A stretch of 9,479 nt of DNA from Betaproteobacteria bacterium (lineage in GTDB: Bacteria > Pseudomonadota > Gammaproteobacteria > Burkholderiales > SG8-39): NCBI GenBank assembly GCA_019245555.1, contig JAFARH010000222.1:1-9479 (forward strand). The letters run 5' to 3'. The notes below the pieces were generated by a model that saw only the letters and a program-made list of their open reading frames with translations, was not told where the DNA came from and made no database searches. Positions 1 to 9,479 of this stretch are shown here, piece after piece (the stretch's first letter is position 1; each line of letters starts with the position of its first letter). Made by a program: the position numbers and the translations under genes.

Positions 1-38
1 GTGCAGCGCTTCCTAGAGAAGCGCGTCGCCGCGGCCTA

Positions 39-39
<1 letters not shown>
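1..39 (+). CDS. C-terminal end of an upstream gene, probably argD (partial)
   Basis: The first 39 bases read in frame 1 as the last 12 codons of a protein ending in RFLEKRVAAA, closed by TAG at 37-39. The rest lies outside the window. The final G of this stop is the first base of the GTG start of argF (TAGTG), so the two genes are almost certainly co-transcribed and translationally coupled. In many betaproteobacteria the gene before argF is argD (acetylornithine aminotransferase), and a basic helical tail would fit that. Twelve residues are too few to prove it, so the name rests on gene order alone. Confidence 0.5.
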
Positions 40-3512
<3,473 letters not shown>

Positions 3513-3524
3513 AATCGCGCCCCT

Positions 3525-4010
3525 ATGCCCTCTTTCGACATCGTCTCGCAGGTCAACCAGCAGGAAGTGAAGAACGCGGTCGAGCAGACCAATAAGGAAG
3601 TCTCGAACCGGTTCGACTTCAAGGGCTCGGATGCCCGCGTCGAGCAGGCCGAGATGGTCCTCACCGTCTACGCCGACGACGAGTTCAAGCTTGGCCAGGT
3701 GACCGACGTGCTGCGCGGACGCCTCGCCAAGCGCGGCGTCGACGTGCGCTCGCTCGAGGTCGGCGCGATCGAGAAGATCTCGGGCGACAAGGTGAAGCGT
3801 CCGATCACCGTCAAGGTTGGCATTGCGCAGGAGAAGGCGAAGCAGATCCAGAAGATGATCAAGGATTCGAAGATGAAAGTCGCCGCCTCGATCCAGGGCG
3901 ACGCGGTGCGCGTCTCAGGCAGTAAGAAGGACGATCTGCAGGCTGCGATTCAAATGGTGAGGACGTCGGTCACAGACATCCCCGTCCAGTTCATCAATTT
4001 CCGCGACTAA
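3525..4010 (+). CDS. yajQ: YajQ-family nucleotide-binding protein (DUF520)
   Basis: YajQ proteins are small cytosolic proteins that bind nucleotides; a Xanthomonas member is described as a cyclic di-GMP receptor that influences transcription of virulence genes. Whether this one binds c-di-GMP is inference. The 161-residue length is standard, and the family signatures are intact: [11 protein letters not shown] at 1-11, [10 protein letters not shown] at 28-37, the [20 protein letters not shown] segment at 91-110 followed by MIKDSKMKV, a second ferredoxin-like repeat with [16 protein letters not shown] at 124-139, and the terminal PVQFINFRD. The ATG is fixed by the conserved N-terminus. The gene probably has its own promoter at 3510-3515 and may also be read through from the acetyltransferase gene. 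Its 3' end overlaps the convergent amidotransferase gene by 17 bp. Confidence 0.96.
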   Translation: MPSFDIVSQVNQQEVKNAVEQTNKEVSNRFDFKGSDARVEQAEMVLTVYADDEFKLGQVTDVLRGRLAKRGVDVRSLEVGAIEKISGDKVKRPITVKVGIAQEKAKQIQKMIKDSKMKVAASIQGDAVRVSGSKKDDLQAAIQMVRTSVTDIPVQFINFRD

Positions 4011-4707
4011 TTCCTTCAGTCCAGCGGTCGTAGATCCGGTTCGCCACCTGGTTCAGCGCCATCAGGCGCGGCTCCATGCCGCGCGTGATCTCAGCCGGTT
4101 CCTGCACAGCGGGGCTTGAGCGGCTCTCGGCGATCTCCTCACCGCCGGTCGCAATCCACGCGTTGATGAGCTCAGCCGTCATCTCGACGTGGCACTGCAT
4201 GCCGAAGTGCCGCCCGAGCGCGAAGCCCTGATTTTCGCAGTGCGCGTTCTGCATGACGCGTGTCGCGCCGGGCGGGATGCTGAAGGTCTCGCCATGCCAG
4301 TGGAAGGATTCGAACGACTGGACATCGCCGAGCCACTCGCGCGCCACTTCGTTGTCGGCGACCCGCACCTCGCCCCAGCCGATTTCTTTCACGCGGTTGA
4401 CACGCACCGCGCCGCCGAGCGCCTTCGCCATCAGCTGACCGCCGAGGCAATGCCCGAGCACCGGAACATCCTTGCGCACCGCGTCGCGCACGAGCTCGAG
4501 CGCCGGAATAATCCATGGCAGCTCGTCGTTCACGCTCATGGGTCCGCCCATGAAGACGAGCCCGCCGAACTTGCGCGCGTCGCGCGGCACGGCGTCGCCT
4601 GAGTCGAGCTGTACCAGCCGCCAGTCAATTGAGCGGCGCTCGAGGTAGGTGGCAAAATAACCCGGCCCTTCGGTTGAAGAGGCCCTAAAGATCGCTACCG
4701 GTCTCAC
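3994..4707 (-). CDS. Class I (type 1) glutamine amidotransferase
   Basis: This is a stand-alone class I glutaminase-type amidotransferase, related to the GMP synthase amidotransferase domain. It would release ammonia from glutamine, or act on a gamma-glutamyl compound; the acceptor is unknown. The 237-residue protein has the oxyanion segment GGPMSVND at 54-61, the nucleophile elbow GHCLGGQ with Cys87, a WHGE motif at 137-140, and the His-x-Glu pair of the triad at His173/Glu175 (CHVEMT). The tail (about 195-237) is variable and helical. The GTG at 4707 gives the usual start (RPVAIFRAS); a longer frame to 4845 would cover the divergent gene. A TAAAAT hexamer 8 nt upstream and no Shine-Dalgarno suggest leaderless expression. 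No synthase partner lies next to it, so a role in de novo GMP synthesis is unlikely. Confidence 0.9.
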   Translation of the reverse strand: MRPVAIFRASSTEGPGYFATYLERRSIDWRLVQLDSGDAVPRDARKFGGLVFMGGPMSVNDELPWIIPALELVRDAVRKDVPVLGHCLGGQLMAKALGGAVRVNRVKEIGWGEVRVADNEVAREWLGDVQSFESFHWHGETFSIPPGATRVMQNAHCENQGFALGRHFGMQCHVEMTAELINAWIATGGEEIAESRSSPAVQEPAEITRGMEPRLMALNQVANRIYDRWTEGISRGN

Positions 4708-4708
4708 G

Positions 4709-5344
4709 ATGCGCCATTTTATTTGCCTTTGTGTCCTGCTCCTTGCCTGCGGAGCGGCCAGCGCCCAGCAGGTCGCGCTCATCGGCGTGATCGGGAGGAG
4801 CGCAGTGGTGCTCGCCGTTGACGGCGGCGACCCGAAAACCGTCAAGGAGGGCCAAAGCTGGCGCGGGATTACGGTGGTTTCCGTGGGGCATGACAGCGCA
4901 ACGGTGGAGATCGATGGCCAGCAGCGCGTCCTCTCGCTCGGCCAGCACTACCGCGGTGCTCCACCGGCTGCGAGCCGCGAAAGCGTGACCCTCGCCGCCG
5001 ACGCACAGGGACACTTTCTCGCCGAAGCCGCGATCAACGGTCGCTCGGTGCGCAGCGTCGTGGATACCGGCGCATCCACCGTAGTGCTGCCGGCGGCCGA
5101 AGCAACGCGCCTCGGCATCGACTGGCGCGCAGGACAGCCGCTCGCTATGCAGACCGCCAACGGCTTGAACTCAGGCTACCTCGTGAAGCTCGCCACGATC
5201 AAGGTCGGCGGCATCGAGCTGCACGACGTCGACGCCATCGTCGTCGAGCAAGGCCTCGGCATCGCGCTCCTCGGCATGACTTTCCTGAACCGCGTCGAGA
5301 TGAAGCGTGACGGCGACACGATGACACTCACCCGGCGCTTCTAG
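4709..5344 (+). CDS. Exported retropepsin-like aspartic protease (clan AA, TIGR02281-like)
   Basis: The 211-residue protein has a signal peptide (about 1-19, probable cut after ASA) and should act in the periplasm or at the envelope. The C-terminal half (about 90-211) is a single-lobe retropepsin-like fold: the catalytic motif VVDTGAS with Asp119, a TANG segment at 149-152 where the family conserves T/A-N-G, and LLGMTFL at 187-193. Such proteases act as homodimers, each giving one Asp. The N-terminal mature part (about 22-78: VALIGVIG, a KEGQSWRG turn, VEIDGQQRVLSLG) resembles the small beta domain of PilP/GspC pilus and secretion proteins; this is inference. LLAC at residues 11-14 could be a weak lipobox, giving a lipoprotein instead. 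The start is 2 bp from the divergent amidotransferase start. No Shine-Dalgarno is seen, and its promoter must lie inside that gene. Substrate unknown. Confidence 0.88.
   Translation: MRHFICLCVLLLACGAASAQQVALIGVIGRSAVVLAVDGGDPKTVKEGQSWRGITVVSVGHDSATVEIDGQQRVLSLGQHYRGAPPAASRESVTLAADAQGHFLAEAAINGRSVRSVVDTGASTVVLPAAEATRLGIDWRAGQPLAMQTANGLNSGYLVKLATIKVGGIELHDVDAIVVEQGLGIALLGMTFLNRVEMKRDGDTMTLTRRF
4716..4721 (-). promoter_or_regulatory. Putative -10 element of the amidotransferase gene (TAAAAT)
   Basis: On the - strand TAAAAT stands 8 nt ahead of the GTG at 4707, leaving room for at most a few leader bases. The hexamer lies inside the signal-peptide codons of the divergent protease gene, so the promoter is embedded in coding sequence. 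No convincing -35 is seen. Confidence 0.42.
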
Positions 5345-5983
5345 CTATTTCTTCCCGGGTACCAGCGGTACAAATCTCACCGGAATGACCTCGCCCTCGT
5401 CGTAGCCGCCGTCGGCGCGCTTCGTGACGAGCTTGAGGTATTGGATGAAGCCGTCTGCCCCCACCGGAATCACCATGCGCGCGCCGGGCTTAAGCTGCTC
5501 GACGAGCGCCGGCGGAATCTTCGGCGCCGCCGCCGTGACCACGATCCCATCGTAGGGCGCCTTCTCGGGCCAGCCGGCATAGCCGTCGCCGATGCGCACT
5601 TCGACGTTGCGATAGCCCATCTCCTGCAACCGGCTCTCGGCCGCGCGGCCAAGGGCTTCAATGAGCTCGATGGTGTACACGCGCCCCACCACCTCGGCCA
5701 GCACGGCCGCCTGATACCCGGAGCCGGTGCCCACCTCCAGCACCACGTGGTCGGCCTGCGGTGCGAGCAGATCCGCTGAGAGCGCGACGATGTAGGGCTG
5801 CGAGATAGTCTGGTCGTTACCGATCGGCAGCGGACGATTGGCGTAGGCCGCAGCTTGCTGCTCGCGCGGCACCAGGCGATGGCGCTCGACCTTGCCCATC
5901 GCTGCGCGCACGGCGGGAGACATGCCCCTCAAGCCGGTCTCGCGCTGGGTGTCGGCATACATCGCCTCCACCTCCGCGAGCAT
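5345..5983 (-). CDS. pcm: Protein-L-isoaspartate O-methyltransferase
   Basis: Pcm methylates isoaspartyl residues in damaged proteins with S-adenosylmethionine, starting their repair. The 212-residue protein shows TISQPYIVA at 59-67 (substrate-side motif), the SAM-binding motif VLEVGTGSGYQAAVLAE at 81-97, the acidic Glu106 after the second strand, GDGYAGWPE at 132-140, YDGIVVTAA at 144-152, LKPGARMVIPVG at 164-175 and the closing PVRFVPL at 201-207. The ATG at 5983 is the first possible start in frame; a GGGG at 4 nt is a weak ribosome site. An ATG seven codons later (5962) has a near-perfect ribosome site and may be used instead (205 residues). In-frame codons just upstream of 5983 read [12 protein letters not shown] and look like lost N-terminal sequence. 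Last in the minus-strand run, 29 nt after folE2; its stop abuts the convergent protease stop (TAGCTA). Confidence 0.93.
   Translation of the reverse strand: MLAEVEAMYADTQRETGLRGMSPAVRAAMGKVERHRLVPREQQAAAYANRPLPIGNDQTISQPYIVALSADLLAPQADHVVLEVGTGSGYQAAVLAEVVGRVYTIELIEALGRAAESRLQEMGYRNVEVRIGDGYAGWPEKAPYDGIVVTAAAPKIPPALVEQLKPGARMVIPVGADGFIQYLKLVTKRADGGYDEGEVIPVRFVPLVPGKK
5969..5975 (-). promoter_or_regulatory. Strong internal Shine-Dalgarno in pcm (GGAGGTG)
   Basis: GGAGGTG on the - strand matches the anti-Shine-Dalgarno at seven bases and lies 6 nt before the ATG at 5962 (Met8 of the longer pcm product). It is the best ribosome site I saw in the window. It may mark the true pcm start, although it also encodes the EVE residues of the longer form. 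Confidence 0.5.
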
Positions 5984-6012
5984 GCGGCCCCGTTGCGCAG
6001 CGAAATCCTGCG

Positions 6013-6816
6013 CTAGCGCGTTCGCTTGTCTTTCTCGATCAGCGCGTAGGCGCTGTGGTTGTGGATCGACTCGAAGTTCTCCGACTCGACCACGTAGGCC
6101 TCGATGCGCTCGTCGAGGTTGAGCACGGCGGCGACGTCGCGCACGAGGTCCTCGACGAACTTGGGGTTGTCGTAGGCGCGCTCGGTGACGTACTTCTCGT
6201 CCGGCCGCTTGAGCAAGCCGAAGAGCTCGCTGGAAGCCTGTTTCTCCACCAGGTCGACGATTTCCTCGATCCAGACGAAGTCGTTCGTGCGCGCAGTGAC
6301 CGTGACGTGCGAGCGCTGGTTGTGTGCGCCGCGCTCGGAGATCTTCTTCGAGCAGGGGCAGAGGCTCGTCACCGGCACGAGGACCTTCATGCTGAAGGTC
6401 TGCTTTTTCTTCTTGATCTCGCCCGTGAAAACGACCTCGTAGTCCATCAGGCTCTTTACGCCTGACACCGGGGCCTTCTTCTCGATGAAGTACGGGAAGG
6501 CCATCTCGATCTTGCCTTCCTCGGCCTCGAGCTTCTCGACCATTTCCTTGAGCATCGCCTGGAAGGTCTCGACGGTGATCTCGCGCTCGTGCGCCTCGAG
6601 TATCTCGACGAAGCGCGACATGTGCGTGCCCTTGAAGTGGTGCGGCAGGCCGACGTACATATTGAAGAGCGCGATGGTGTGCTGCACGCCGCCCGAGCGC
6701 TCCATGATCTTCACCGGATGGCGAATGGCCTTGATGCCGACCTGATCGATCGCGAGCTTGCGCGAGTCCGGGCTGGACTGGACATCAGGGATATTTTGCA
6801 GGTCGCGCGCCTTCAT
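6013..6816 (-). CDS. folE2: GTP cyclohydrolase FolE2 (type IB)
   Basis: FolE2 converts GTP to dihydroneopterin triphosphate, the first step of folate (tetrahydropterin) synthesis. It replaces the zinc enzyme FolE1 and can work with several metals. The 267-residue protein carries the family signature: SLCPCSK at 152-157, [10 protein letters not shown] at 161-170, [20 protein letters not shown] at 204-223 and the C-terminal [11 protein letters not shown] at 248-258. Placing it on the Neisseria gonorrhoeae enzyme by spacing puts the metal ligands at Cys153, His165, Glu207 and His252, all present. The ATG at 6816 overlaps the dxs stop (ATGA), pointing to translational coupling; it begins at the conserved [10 protein letters not shown] block. 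A longer frame up to 6966 is antisense to nothing here but only re-reads dxs codons, so it is rejected. Confidence 0.96.
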   Translation of the reverse strand: MKARDLQNIPDVQSSPDSRKLAIDQVGIKAIRHPVKIMERSGGVQHTIALFNMYVGLPHHFKGTHMSRFVEILEAHEREITVETFQAMLKEMVEKLEAEEGKIEMAFPYFIEKKAPVSGVKSLMDYEVVFTGEIKKKKQTFSMKVLVPVTSLCPCSKKISERGAHNQRSHVTVTARTNDFVWIEEIVDLVEKQASSELFGLLKRPDEKYVTERAYDNPKFVEDLVRDVAAVLNLDERIEAYVVESENFESIHNHSAYALIEKDKRTR

Positions 6817-8696
6817 AGCTTCGATTTTATCGCCTTGGTGATGCCCTCGGCATCGAGGCCTACCGACGCGAGAAGCCGTGCAGGATCGCCGTGGTCGATG
6901 AAGCGGTCGGGCAGCCCCAACAGCAATACCTGCTTTTCGATTTTCATTTGTGCGAGGGCTTCGCAAACCGCGCTGCCCGCCCCGCCCATTATCTGGTGTT
7001 CTTCCACAGTGACTATTAGATGATGCGACTCGGCAAGCTGTTTCACGAGCTCGACGTCGAGCGGCTTCACGAAGCGCATGTTGGCGACCGTCGCGTTGAG
7101 CGCCTCGGCGGCGTCGAGCGCGGGCTTGAGCATCGTGCCGAAGGCAAGGATGGCGATGCCCGTCCCCTTGCGGCGGATTTCGCCTTTGCCCACCGGCAAG
7201 GTGGGGAGATCTTTCGTAGTCTCGCCAAGCGCGGCACCACGCGGATAGCGGACTGCCGATGGACCGTTGATCGTCATGCCGGTGCTGAGCATCCGCCGTA
7301 GCTCTTCCGCATCGGACGGCGCCATCACGGTCATGTTGGGCACCGTGCGCAGGTAGGCGAAGTCGAAGGCGCCGTTATGCGTCGCGCCATCGCCGCCGAC
7401 GATGCCGCCGCGATCGAGCGCAAACAGTACCGGCAGATTCTGGATCGCGACGTCGTGGATGAACTGGTCGTAGCCGCGTTGCAGGAAGGTCGAATAGATC
7501 GCCACCACCGGCCGGAAGCCCTCGCAGGCGATGCCGGCGGCGACCGTCACTGCATGCTGCTCGGCGATGCCGACGTCGAAGTAGCGCTTGGGGAAGCGCT
7601 CCGAGTACTCCACTATGCCCGAGCCTTCGCGCATCGCCGGCGTGATCGCCATCAAGCGCGGATCGCGCTCGGCCATGTCGCAGAGCCACTGGCCGAAGAT
7701 CTGCGAATACGTGGGCTTCGCACCCACTGCCTTTTTCAGACCCTCGGCGGGATTGAACTTGCCGGGGCCGTGATATGCGATGGGGTCGTCCTCGGCGAGC
7801 TTGTAGCCCTGGCCCTTGCGCGTGATGACGTGCAGGAACTGCGGCCCCTTCAGCTGCTTGATGTTGATGAGCGTGGGGACGAGTGCGTCCAGGTCATGAC
7901 CGTCGATGGGCCCGAGGTAGTTGAACCCAAATTCCTCGAACAGGGTCGAGGGCGTAACCATGCCTTTGACGTGCTCTTCCGCACGCCGGGCAAGCTCCCA
8001 GACGCCGACGCGCTTCAATAGATGCTCGCTCGCACGTCGCGCGCTGGCGTAGATACGGCCTGAAAGCAGGCGCGCCAGATAGTTCGTGAGCGCGCCCACT
8101 GGAGGCGAGATTGACATCTCGTTGTCGTTGAGGATCACAAGGAGATTCGCATCCATGGCGCCGGCGTTGTTCATCGCTTCATACGCCATGCCGGCCGACA
8201 TCGCGCCGTCGCCGATCACGGCAATCGCGCGCCGGTCCTCGCCTTTGGCCTTCGCCGCCACCGCCATGCCAAGTGCTGCGGAGATCGAAGTGGAGGAATG
8301 CGCCGTGCCGAACGTGTCGTACTTCGACTCGCTACGGCGGGGGAAGCCCGAGATGCCGTCGTTCATCCGCAGGCGCGCCATGCCTTCGCGGCGGCCGGTC
8401 AGGATCTTGTGCGGATAGGTCTGGTGGCCGACGTCCCAGACGATGCGATCCTCGGGTGTATCGAAGACGTAGTGGAGCGCGATAGTGAGCTCGACCGTGC
8501 CGAGGTTCGAGGAAAGATGGCCGCCGGTCTTCGAGACTGACTCGAGCACGTACGCCCGAAGCTCATCGGCCAGCTGGCCGAGCTGACGACGATCGAGCGA
8601 GCGCAACTGCGCCGGATCGTCGATCGTCTTGAGTAGCTCGTAGCGGGTCGGGTCGTAAGACGCGTCGCCGCTGAGGTTTTCGATGACCGTGGACAT
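6813..8696 (-). CDS. dxs: 1-deoxy-D-xylulose-5-phosphate synthase
   Basis: Dxs condenses pyruvate and glyceraldehyde 3-phosphate with thiamine diphosphate to give DXP, the entry and main control step of the MEP isoprenoid pathway, and also feeds thiamine and pyridoxal synthesis. The 627 residues are full length. Visible sites: His60 in GGHLSSNLG, His91 in WDVGHQ, the thiamine-diphosphate motif GDGAMSAG at 162-169 with metal ligands Asp163, Asn192 and Met194 (LNDNEM), the general base Glu379 in [11 protein letters not shown], and [14 protein letters not shown] at 429-442. These align by spacing with E. coli His49, His80, Asp152, Asn181 and Glu370. The ATG at 8696 is 6 nt after the ispA stop, and an AGG overlapping that stop serves as a weak ribosome site. 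The stop overlaps folE2. It stands after ispA, which makes the prenyl chains from Dxs-derived units. Confidence 0.98.
   Translation of the reverse strand: MSTVIENLSGDASYDPTRYELLKTIDDPAQLRSLDRRQLGQLADELRAYVLESVSKTGGHLSSNLGTVELTIALHYVFDTPEDRIVWDVGHQTYPHKILTGRREGMARLRMNDGISGFPRRSESKYDTFGTAHSSTSISAALGMAVAAKAKGEDRRAIAVIGDGAMSAGMAYEAMNNAGAMDANLLVILNDNEMSISPPVGALTNYLARLLSGRIYASARRASEHLLKRVGVWELARRAEEHVKGMVTPSTLFEEFGFNYLGPIDGHDLDALVPTLINIKQLKGPQFLHVITRKGQGYKLAEDDPIAYHGPGKFNPAEGLKKAVGAKPTYSQIFGQWLCDMAERDPRLMAITPAMREGSGIVEYSERFPKRYFDVGIAEQHAVTVAAGIACEGFRPVVAIYSTFLQRGYDQFIHDVAIQNLPVLFALDRGGIVGGDGATHNGAFDFAYLRTVPNMTVMAPSDAEELRRMLSTGMTINGPSAVRYPRGAALGETTKDLPTLPVGKGEIRRKGTGIAILAFGTMLKPALDAAEALNATVANMRFVKPLDVELVKQLAESHHLIVTVEEHQIMGGAGSAVCEALAQMKIEKQVLLLGLPDRFIDHGDPARLLASVGLDAEGITKAIKSKL
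6824..6829 (-). promoter_or_regulatory. Possible internal -10 before folE2 (TAAAAT)
   Basis: TAAAAT lies 7 nt before the folE2 ATG, inside the last dxs codons (AIKSKL). It repeats the spacing seen at yajQ and the amidotransferase gene. Because it is also ordinary Ile-Lys coding sequence and has no -35, it may be chance; it could add a folE2-only leaderless transcript. Confidence 0.22.
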
Positions 8697-8701
8697 GCGA
8701 A

Positions 8702-8704
8702 CCT
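8702..8704 (-). promoter_or_regulatory. Weak ribosome site of dxs overlapping the ispA stop
   Basis: AGG on the - strand, formed partly by the ispA TAG stop, lies 5 nt before the dxs ATG. Together with the 6-nt gap it supports translation of dxs by ribosomes finishing ispA. Confidence 0.4.
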
Positions 8705-9479
8705 AGAATTTTCGCAGAACCACGAAGTCTGCGAGCGCCGCGAGGCGTGCACCGCGACTGCCGAGCTTCTCGATGGCAGCATGGGCATCCGCCCGCAATT
8801 CCTCCGCCAACGCCTTGGCTTTGGGTGCGCCAAGGGCCGAAACGTAGGTGGATTTGCCCTGCTTCGAGTCTTTGCCGGCCGTTTTGCCCAGCGTTGCAGT
8901 GCTCGCCTCGGAGTCGAGGACGTCATCCACGACCTGGAAGGCGAGCCCCACCGCCTTCGCATAGCGATCGAGGGCCGTGCGCTCCGCCTCATCGAGCGGC
9001 TTGCCGCAGGCTGCACCGATTAAAACAGCAGCCCGGATGAGCGCGCCGGTCTTGTGGATGTGCATGAACTCGAGCTCGGCAACCGCGAGCGCCTTGCCGG
9101 TGGATTCGAGATCGATCTGCTGGCCGCCGGCCATGCCGCGCGAACCTGCCGCGACGCCGAGGAGCTTCACCATCTCGAGCTGCGCGCGCGGCTCGTCGGC
9201 GAGCCGCTGCTCGGCCAAGAGCTGGAAAGCGAGCGTCTGCAGCGCATCGCCCACGAGAAGCGCGGTGGCTTCGTCGTACTCGACGTGCACCGTGGGCTTG
9301 CCCCGGCGCAGGACGACGTCGTCCATGCAAGGCCGGTCGTCGCGCACGAGCGAGTAGGCATGGATCATCTCTACCGCGGCCGCCGCAACGTCGAGCCGCT
9401 CACGCGGCGCCGCCGTCACTTCGCCCGCGGCGAAGCTGAGGAGCGGCCGCACGCGCTTGCCGCCGCCGAGGACGGCGTA
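8703..9479 (-). CDS. ispA: Farnesyl/polyprenyl diphosphate synthase, IspA-type (5' end outside window)
   Basis: IspA builds farnesyl diphosphate from isopentenyl diphosphate and dimethylallyl/geranyl diphosphate, feeding quinone and undecaprenyl lipids. The window holds the last 258 residues; the frame is open to the right edge, where it begins with YAVLGGGKRVRPLL, a conserved block that lies some 35-45 residues into the protein. The first aspartate-rich motif, DDRPCMD followed by DVVLRRGKPT, is at about residues 47-63 of the visible part. The second, QVVDDVLD, comes later with the GKTAGKDSKQGKSTY segment after it, as in bacterial farnesyl diphosphate synthases. An ATG/GTG-started reading from 9452 would cut off the GGGKR motif, so it is not the start. 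Product chain length (C15 or C20) is inferred from family, not proven. First visible gene of the ispA-dxs-folE2-pcm run; xseB is the usual upstream neighbour but is not in the window. Confidence 0.95.
   Translation of the reverse strand, partial: YAVLGGGKRVRPLLSFAAGEVTAAPRERLDVAAAAVEMIHAYSLVRDDRPCMDDVVLRRGKPTVHVEYDEATALLVGDALQTLAFQLLAEQRLADEPRAQLEMVKLLGVAAGSRGMAGGQQIDLESTGKALAVAELEFMHIHKTGALIRAAVLIGAACGKPLDEAERTALDRYAKAVGLAFQVVDDVLDSEASTATLGKTAGKDSKQGKSTYVSALGAPKAKALAEELRADAHAAIEKLGSRGARLAALADFVVLRKF

Noticed and set aside
4708..4845. Longer N-terminus for the amidotransferase
   Set aside because: The extension is antisense of the protease signal peptide and has no amidotransferase similarity; the family start RPVAIFRAS is at the GTG at 4707.
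5359..5371. GTACC-AGC-GGTAC inverted repeat near the protease/pcm junction as a terminator
   Set aside because: The stem is only 5 bp, there is no T tract on either strand, and it lies inside pcm coding sequence.
6817..6966. N-terminal extension of FolE2 to 317 residues
   Set aside because: The extra 50 residues overlap the dxs 3' end in another frame, are Arg-rich and lack similarity to FolE2; the ATG at 6816 with the ATGA overlap fits the conserved start.

Overview
The window is a densely packed, GC-rich stretch of bacterial chromosome carrying housekeeping genes. It most likely comes from a betaproteobacterium (Burkholderiales/Nitrosomonadales-like). The basis is the ispA-dxs-folE2 gene order, an argF whose preceding gene stops exactly at its start, an ArgG of the E. 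coli type (443 aa), the GTP cyclohydrolase FolE2, and a secreted retropepsin-like protease of a type familiar from that class. I see no rRNA, tRNA, CRISPR array, insertion sequence, phage gene or toxin-antitoxin pair.

Left part (1-2304): the last 12 codons of an upstream gene (probably argD) run into argF on the + strand. argG lies on the opposite strand and meets argF tail to tail with an 11-bp overlap. ArgF and ArgG catalyse consecutive steps, ornithine to citrulline to argininosuccinate, so two arginine biosynthesis steps sit side by side but are transcribed towards each other.

Middle part (2305-5344): divergent from argG are a secreted protein of unknown function and a GNAT acetyltransferase (4-bp overlap), then a YajQ-family nucleotide-binding protein. 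A class I glutamine amidotransferase lies on the minus strand; its stop overlaps the end of yajQ by 17 bp. Its start is one base from the start of a divergent, exported, retropepsin-like aspartic protease gene.

Right part (5345-9479, minus strand): a four-gene run in the order ispA (5' end outside the window), dxs, folE2, pcm. IspA and Dxs belong to isoprenoid synthesis (MEP pathway entry and prenyl chain elongation). FolE2 is the entry enzyme for folate-type pterins, and Pcm repairs damaged protein isoaspartates. The gaps are 6 nt, a 4-bp ATGA overlap, and 29 nt, which fits one transcript.

Compactness is the most striking property. There is no gap over 50 bp, three convergent pairs overlap by 17 or 11 bp or abut exactly, and one divergent pair has a 1-bp gap. 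Several genes have a -10-like hexamer only 6-9 nt before the start codon and little or no Shine-Dalgarno sequence, which suggests leaderless or nearly leaderless mRNAs. Five of the nine genes whose start lies inside the window begin with GTG or TTG. I found no convincing new multi-gene system. The points most worth a second look are the leaderless pattern, the unusual 5' end of pcm and the uncharacterised secreted protein.
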